DNA of 20,251 nucleotides, taken from positions 438,173 through 458,423 of the forward strand of contig BJOX01000331.1 of assembly GCA_009731375.1 (NCBI GenBank), in the 5' to 3' direction. Of this stretch, positions 15,953-20,251 are shown piece after piece (the stretch's first letter is position 1; the number at the start of each line of letters is the position of its first letter). Position numbers and translations under genes: made by a program. The notes under the pieces were generated by a model, which ran no database searches, was not told the origin of the DNA, and was given only the letters and a program-made list of their open reading frames with translations. Source of the DNA: Paulinella micropora. Its lineage: Eukaryota; Cercozoa; Imbricatea; Euglyphida.

Positions 15953-16018
15953 ATCGCATGAACTTAGTTCTTCTTATTCATCTTTTTCTCTAATTTCTCA
16001 TATTAAACCTTTCTTACG
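15953..16018. repeat. Dispersed repeat, copy 1
   Basis: Shares CAGATCGCATGA, a T-rich stretch and TATTAAACCTTTCTTAC with 19282-19352. Here it ends at a TA-rich tract, not poly-A. Confidence 0.6.
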
Positions 16019-16060
16019 GTATATATAAATATATATGTATGTATATATATATATACAATC

Positions 16061-16183
16061 GTGGAAACGGGGTTAAACGGCGTAAATCCCCCTAAAAAGG
16101 GGTCGCGGGGATACACAAACAAAAAAACAACCTTAAAAGGCTCAAAACCTTCAAAAAAAGGTATGCCCCGCGGGGTACATATA

Positions 16184-16222
<39 letters not shown>
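16061..16222. repeat. Diverged 64-bp tandem duplication ending in poly-A
   Basis: Two copies: TAAATCCCCCTAAAAAGGGG...CGCGGGGATACACAAACAAAA and CTCAAAACCTTCAAAAAAAGG...CCGCGGGGTACATATACAAAA. A poly-A run and the 10-N gap at 16223-16232 follow. Confidence 0.65.
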
Positions 16223-16239
16223 NNNNNNNNNNTTATATT

Positions 16240-16525
16240 TTAAAGCTTAACTGCCTCTATTGCTTCTTCGTGAGTGTGCCCCGCCATAATTAATCTTTCC
16301 ATTTTGTCTAATGTCTCTTTTTTTTGCTGTCAGTCCTCTTGCCCCTCCGTTTCGTATCCATTCACAATATCTTTTAAATTCGGTATCTGTTCGTTGTCGT
16401 TTCTGTCGCCGTTGTTCCTCGTGTTTGTCGTGTTCTCGTTTTCGCTGTGCTTGTTGTCTCGTTTTATCCACGCTGGCTTTTGTATTTCAATTTTCTTTTT
16501 TTTCTTCTGGAGTGCTTATATATAT
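16240..16525 (-). pseudogene. Coding-like segment with in-frame TGA, unrecognised
   Basis: One minus-strand frame reads KPAWIKRDNKHSENENTTN, later NEQIPNLKDIVNGYETEGQE, then D and TGA at 16332-16330, then continues QQKKETLDKMERLIMAGHTH and EEAIEAVKL to a TAA. Residues on both sides of the TGA look protein-like. A different frame is open for 74 codons (MDKTRQQAQRKREHDKHEEQ, 16471-16247), very basic, so the true frame is undecided. Could be a decayed gene copy or a transposon remnant. Confidence 0.3.
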
Positions 16526-16527
16526 AT

Positions 16528-16591
<64 letters not shown>
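16518..16591. repeat. (TA)n microsatellite
   Basis: About 70 bp of TA with one CACACA interruption. Confidence 0.95.
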
Positions 16592-16598
<7 letters not shown>

Positions 16599-16644
16599 GG
16601 GAGTCGTGTCTACCTCTGTGTGTACATTTATTATTATTATACCT

Positions 16645-16731
16645 GAAAGGTGTTGGGAGTAGGGGGTGGGGGGTTTGGGGGGAGGGGAGAAATGGAAATT
16701 GTGTAACCCCCCCCCCCCCCCNNNNNNNNNN
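16645..16731. repeat. G-rich tract, poly-C and 10-N gap
   Basis: Several G runs of 4-6 at 16653-16686, then C15 at 16707-16721 and N at 16722-16731. Confidence 0.8.
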
Positions 16732-16742
16732 CCTGTCCTATA

Positions 16743-17070
16743 GTTTGTGGGAACGAGGAGTTGGGAGCTCATATTTGCAGGGTGGCTAGCCCCAGACTCG
16801 ATCTTGACGCTGGTATAGTTTTTTGAAATTCACGCAATTATTTGCGTTAGGGGAGTGTCCTGAATGCCAAAATTCCTTTTTCCACCCCATTTCCGCACCC
16901 CCTGTCCCTATAAATCATGATTTGTGGGAACCAGGAGTTGGGAGCTCATATTTGCAGGGTGGCTAGCCCCAGACTCGATGTTGATGCTGATATATATAAT
17001 TTTTTTTGGGAATTCACACAATTATTTGCGTTAGGGGAGTGTCCTGAATGCCTAAATTCCTTTTGTTTTG
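16743..17070. repeat. 177-bp tandem duplication
   Basis: Copies start at 16743 and 16920: TTTGTGGGAAC then GGAGTTGGGAGCTCATATTT then GTTAGGGGAGTGTCCTGAAT, with few differences. Confidence 0.9.
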
Positions 17071-17080
17071 GGAGTACTTT

Positions 17081-17607
17081 CCGGTACCTCCGGCAATTGA
17101 ACGTACCCTGTCGACGGGAAAGGGGGGTCCGGGGGCCCTTCCCCGGGGAACCCAGCCCTGCAATTGTACGTACCCCAAACCCCAGCCCTCGAATTAGAAG
17201 GCACCAAAATGAATGGCTGAGAATGCTCCAAGGCTCTCAGTTGTGCCAGAAGGGTTTATGCCGGTTACCTCCGCCAATTGAACGTACCCTGTCGACTGTG
17301 GAAAGGGGGAGGGGGGGTCCGGGGGGCTCTCCCCCGGGAACCCCAGCCCTGCAATGGCACGTACCCGAAGTGAATTTGCCGGCACCAAAATGAATGGCTG
17401 AGAATGCTCCAAGGCTCTAAGAGTTATGCCAGAAGGTTTATGCCGGTTACCTCCGGCAATCGAACATACCCTGTCGACTGTGGAAAGTGGGGGTCCGGGG
17501 GGACCTCCCCCGGGAACCCAGCCCGCACACGTACCCGAAGCGAATATGCCGGGGCCAAAAAATGCTCCAAGGCTCCCAAAGTTGTGCCAGAAGGGTTGAG
17601 AGGCTGA
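17081..17607. repeat. 180-bp satellite-like repeat, three copies
   Basis: Units begin CCGGT[T]ACCTCCG at 17081, 17261 and 17442 and contain ACGTACCCTGTCGAC, GGGAACCC and ATGAATGGCTGAGAATGCTC. A partial unit (CGAATGGCTGAGAAG) occurs near 17695. The unit is about divisible by three, so frames stay open on both strands; I do not call it coding. Confidence 0.9.
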
Positions 17608-17716
17608 TTTTTTGGTTTTCACCTCGGGACGCGCTCTAGGTAGAGAACCAGTTGAAATAGAGATTTACGAAGATTTTGGCAAAGTAGCGCCAAAACGAAT
17701 GGCTGAGAAGAAGAGA

Positions 17717-17755
17717 GGGGGGGGGGGGGGGGGGGGAGGCNNNNNNNNNNNNNNN
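17717..17755. repeat. Poly-G and 15-N gap
   Basis: G run of 20, then AGGC and N at 17741-17755. Confidence 0.9.
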
Positions 17756-17854
<99 letters not shown>

Positions 17855-17906
17855 GGCTTCCTCAGACTATAGCATCAGATCCAGATCCTGGACATGTGCC
17901 TCTATT

Positions 17907-17971
<65 letters not shown>

Positions 17972-18060
17972 CATAATAATAATAATAATAATAATAATTA
18001 TAATAATAGTAATAATAATACTAATACTACTACTACTACTAATAATAATAATAATAATAC
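17756..18060. repeat. (TAA)n arrays around a 54-bp spacer
   Basis: TAA at 17756-17854 and AAT at 17908-18058 with GAT, CTA and AGT variants. The spacer is unique. Confidence 0.95.
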
Positions 18061-18503
18061 TATATCTGAGGCGTACTGATGCAGCTAATGGCATATCCTC
18101 AACGGACATAAGCCTCCAATACCCTTGTTCGAGGTCCTCCACCCCCCCGTGTCAGTCTCTCGCCTGATGATCGGGGCCACCGATGGAGCTCCTGAGGGCA
18201 AGACTGCACTAAGCCGAGGTTATTCCGCAGTCCCAGCAACCTCTTGCAAGACGTCACCGAATGTGCAAGTGCATACACCAAGCGCGGTTGCTAGAGCTGC
18301 CTCGAAACCCCACCCATAACAATCTGGTGTCTGCTGGGTCCTGGGCTATCAACCAGCATATGCGGAGTTTAAGATCTTTTACGCGCGCAACGACCCTCCT
18401 CCCCAGCATCTACCACCAAAGGGTTATGAGTTGGCGTCACAGTTTAACGCCTTGAGGCCATTGGGCTGGAACTCTGTTTAGCAAGTGTGACTAGGTTTTT
18501 TCA
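18061..18503. other. Unassigned unique sequence between (TAA)n arrays
   Basis: About 440 bp, GC-balanced, no long frame and no motif I recognise. Position between (TAA)n tracts would suit a retroelement 3' end, but nothing internal confirms it. Confidence 0.4.
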
Positions 18504-18592
18504 TTAATAATAATAATAATAACAATAATAATAACAATAATAATAATAATGATAATAATAATAATGATAATAATAATAATTATTATTATCAA

Positions 18593-18655
<63 letters not shown>

Positions 18656-18693
18656 GATTATGATGATGATTACTATTATTATTATTATTATTA

Positions 18694-18742
<49 letters not shown>

Positions 18743-18770
18743 GATTATGATTATTATGATTATTATTATG
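18504..18770. repeat. (AAT)n to (ATT)n inverted array
   Basis: AAT units up to 18580, then ATT units with ATG variants to 18770; the change forms an inverted repeat. Confidence 0.95.
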
Positions 18771-19188
18771 TGTGGGAGGTGCGGTTGATTTGTCAGATGT
18801 CAGCTGGTTGATGCTCTGTCTTTGCGGTGATGGTCCTGCGGACGTTGATGGGAAAGAGAGTATGCCCAGCCAGCTTGCAAGTGGCCACGACCGTTCCACC
18901 TTGATTCGTTTGGACCAACTATTAGGTGGGTGGGTCTGTCGGGGTTCTCTTTTCGCGTTTTCAGTTTGATTGCAAGTGGGATCTTTGCCTGCATTACATG
19001 ACCTCTTCTCTTTGATTTCTGGCTTTTCTTCCTTTCCCTCTCATACTCGGCTCTTTCCAGATCGGTCTCTGCGCCGCGTGGCGTGCAAGATTCGAGGCAT
19101 GGAAATTGGATTTGATTATGAGTTTAGAGTTAATCATTTAGTATTATATATATTTTAATACTGTCACTACATCTTTTCAACCATTTAA

Positions 19189-19227
<39 letters not shown>
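18771..19227 (+). mobile_element. Poly-A-terminated unit (possible retroelement 3' end)
   Basis: Unique sequence that ends AATAAA (19187-19192), three bases, then about 30 A. This looks like a reverse-transcribed 3' end or an mRNA end on the plus strand. I find no reverse-transcriptase motif. Confidence 0.35.
19187..19192 (+). promoter_or_regulatory. Polyadenylation signal AATAAA
   Basis: Perfect hexamer directly before a long A-run; the A-run is templated here, which suggests retrotransposition. Confidence 0.4.
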
Positions 19228-19231
<4 letters not shown>

Positions 19232-19249
19232 TTTTTTTTNNNNNNNNNN
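19195..19249. repeat. Poly-A to poly-T junction and 10-N gap
   Basis: A-run to 19227, T-run to 19239, N 19240-19249. Looks like an artefactual join. Confidence 0.85.
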
Positions 19250-19380
19250 TCCCTTTAGGACCTGCACTGTTGTTCCTTAGAATCAGATCGCATGATTATA
19301 TATGTGTTTACGTCTTTTTCATTTTTTCCTTCTATTAAACCTTTGCTTACTGTGGAAAAAAAAAAAAAAAAAAAAAAAAA
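19250..19380 (+). repeat. Dispersed repeat, copy 2, with poly-A tail
   Basis: CAGATCGCATGA at 19285, TATTAAACCTTTGCTTACTG at 19333, then A25. It resembles 15953-16018; the A-tail suggests a SINE/LINE 3' end. 19381-19796 beyond it is AT-rich with nothing assignable. Confidence 0.55.
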
Positions 19381-19802
19381 ACTATGTAACGCCAGATCCC
19401 CCCCTTGTTTGCTACTTGGAGAAGACGTCTCTGGATCTGTCGACGTATCTGGTCAACCATGCCCCACCCCAACTTAACACCCCTTTATCATTTTTTTCTC
19501 ATGTCACTTTGTTTTAAGTGATGAAGAAAAAGAAAGAGGGAGCCCGCCATATATGAACGATCCCGCTTAAATAACATACACCCATATGATAATATACACA
19601 ACATAGCACACAAAATACCCAAACACGAACATAAATGTTAATAACATTAATACTGAGACGCCTAATATCCGATTAACATTTTCTTTGATGCGCTCAATTG
19701 AATAGCTAGGTTTCCACCTTAGATAAAGGTATAACATACTAGCTATACTTTTCATGTGGACGTTCCCTGAGTCCAATTGGTGAAAATTGTTCTCTCAATG
19801 AA

Positions 19803-20251
<449 letters not shown>

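Noticed and set aside
17894-18899. Poly-Asn and poly-Ile frames
   Set aside because: Translation of (AAT)n and (ATT)n arrays.

Overview
This is eukaryotic nuclear DNA: one multi-exon gene with spliceosomal introns sits in sequence dominated by simple repeats, with DNA-transposon and retroelement-like remnants and nine runs of N. The organism cannot be fixed from the sequence. GC-rich exons in AT-rich, microsatellite-rich DNA would suit an alga, another protist or an invertebrate. Nothing looks bacterial.

The only clearly identifiable gene is on the minus strand, about 15390 down to 7981. It encodes a membrane-anchored M28-family (aminopeptidase Y / Streptomyces-aminopeptidase-like) di-zinc metallopeptidase with an inserted PA domain. 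I rebuilt 21 exons by matching family motifs and requiring continuous reading phase at each junction. Order from the N-terminus: a short acidic cytosolic tail (exon 1), an Arg-rich flank plus one hydrophobic helix (exon 2), a charged linker (exon 3), the N-terminal M28 region (exons 4-7), a 544-nt assembly gap hiding at least one exon, the PA domain (exons 8-10) and the catalytic domain (exons 11-21). All five expected zinc ligands and the general-base Glu are present. The last exon is the least certain. Ten of 19 readable donors begin GTC rather than GTA/GTG, and microsatellites lie directly at several acceptors.

Layout: 1-2189, compound tandem repeats of 12-, 9-, 5- and 4-bp units, part of it duplicated about 1.3 kb apart, with a 433-nt gap. 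2190-2722, unassigned. 2723-4160, GATA/CTAT arrays that change orientation. 4263-4605, poly-T, a gap and a TTGAAG/CTTCAA-rich block. 4606-5690, GATA arrays around a 696-bp element with 149-bp terminal direct repeats (TRIM-like). 5691-7100, AT-rich DNA with hairpins and a TGACTC/GAGTCA cluster. 7226-7466, a possible exon of a second minus-strand gene. 7483-7826, a TAAA array. 7981-15390, the peptidase gene, whose intron 2 holds an 882-bp Tc1/mariner-like element inserted in a (TA)n tract. 15391-16600, AT-rich sequence, a diverged 64-bp repeat and a coding-like segment with an in-frame TGA. 16731-17620, a 177-bp duplication followed by a 180-bp satellite. 17756-18770, (TAA)n arrays around unassigned DNA. 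18771-19227, a unit with AATAAA and a poly-A tail. 19250-19790, a dispersed repeat with a poly-A tail, then AT-rich DNA. 19797-20251, a long polypyrimidine then polypurine block.
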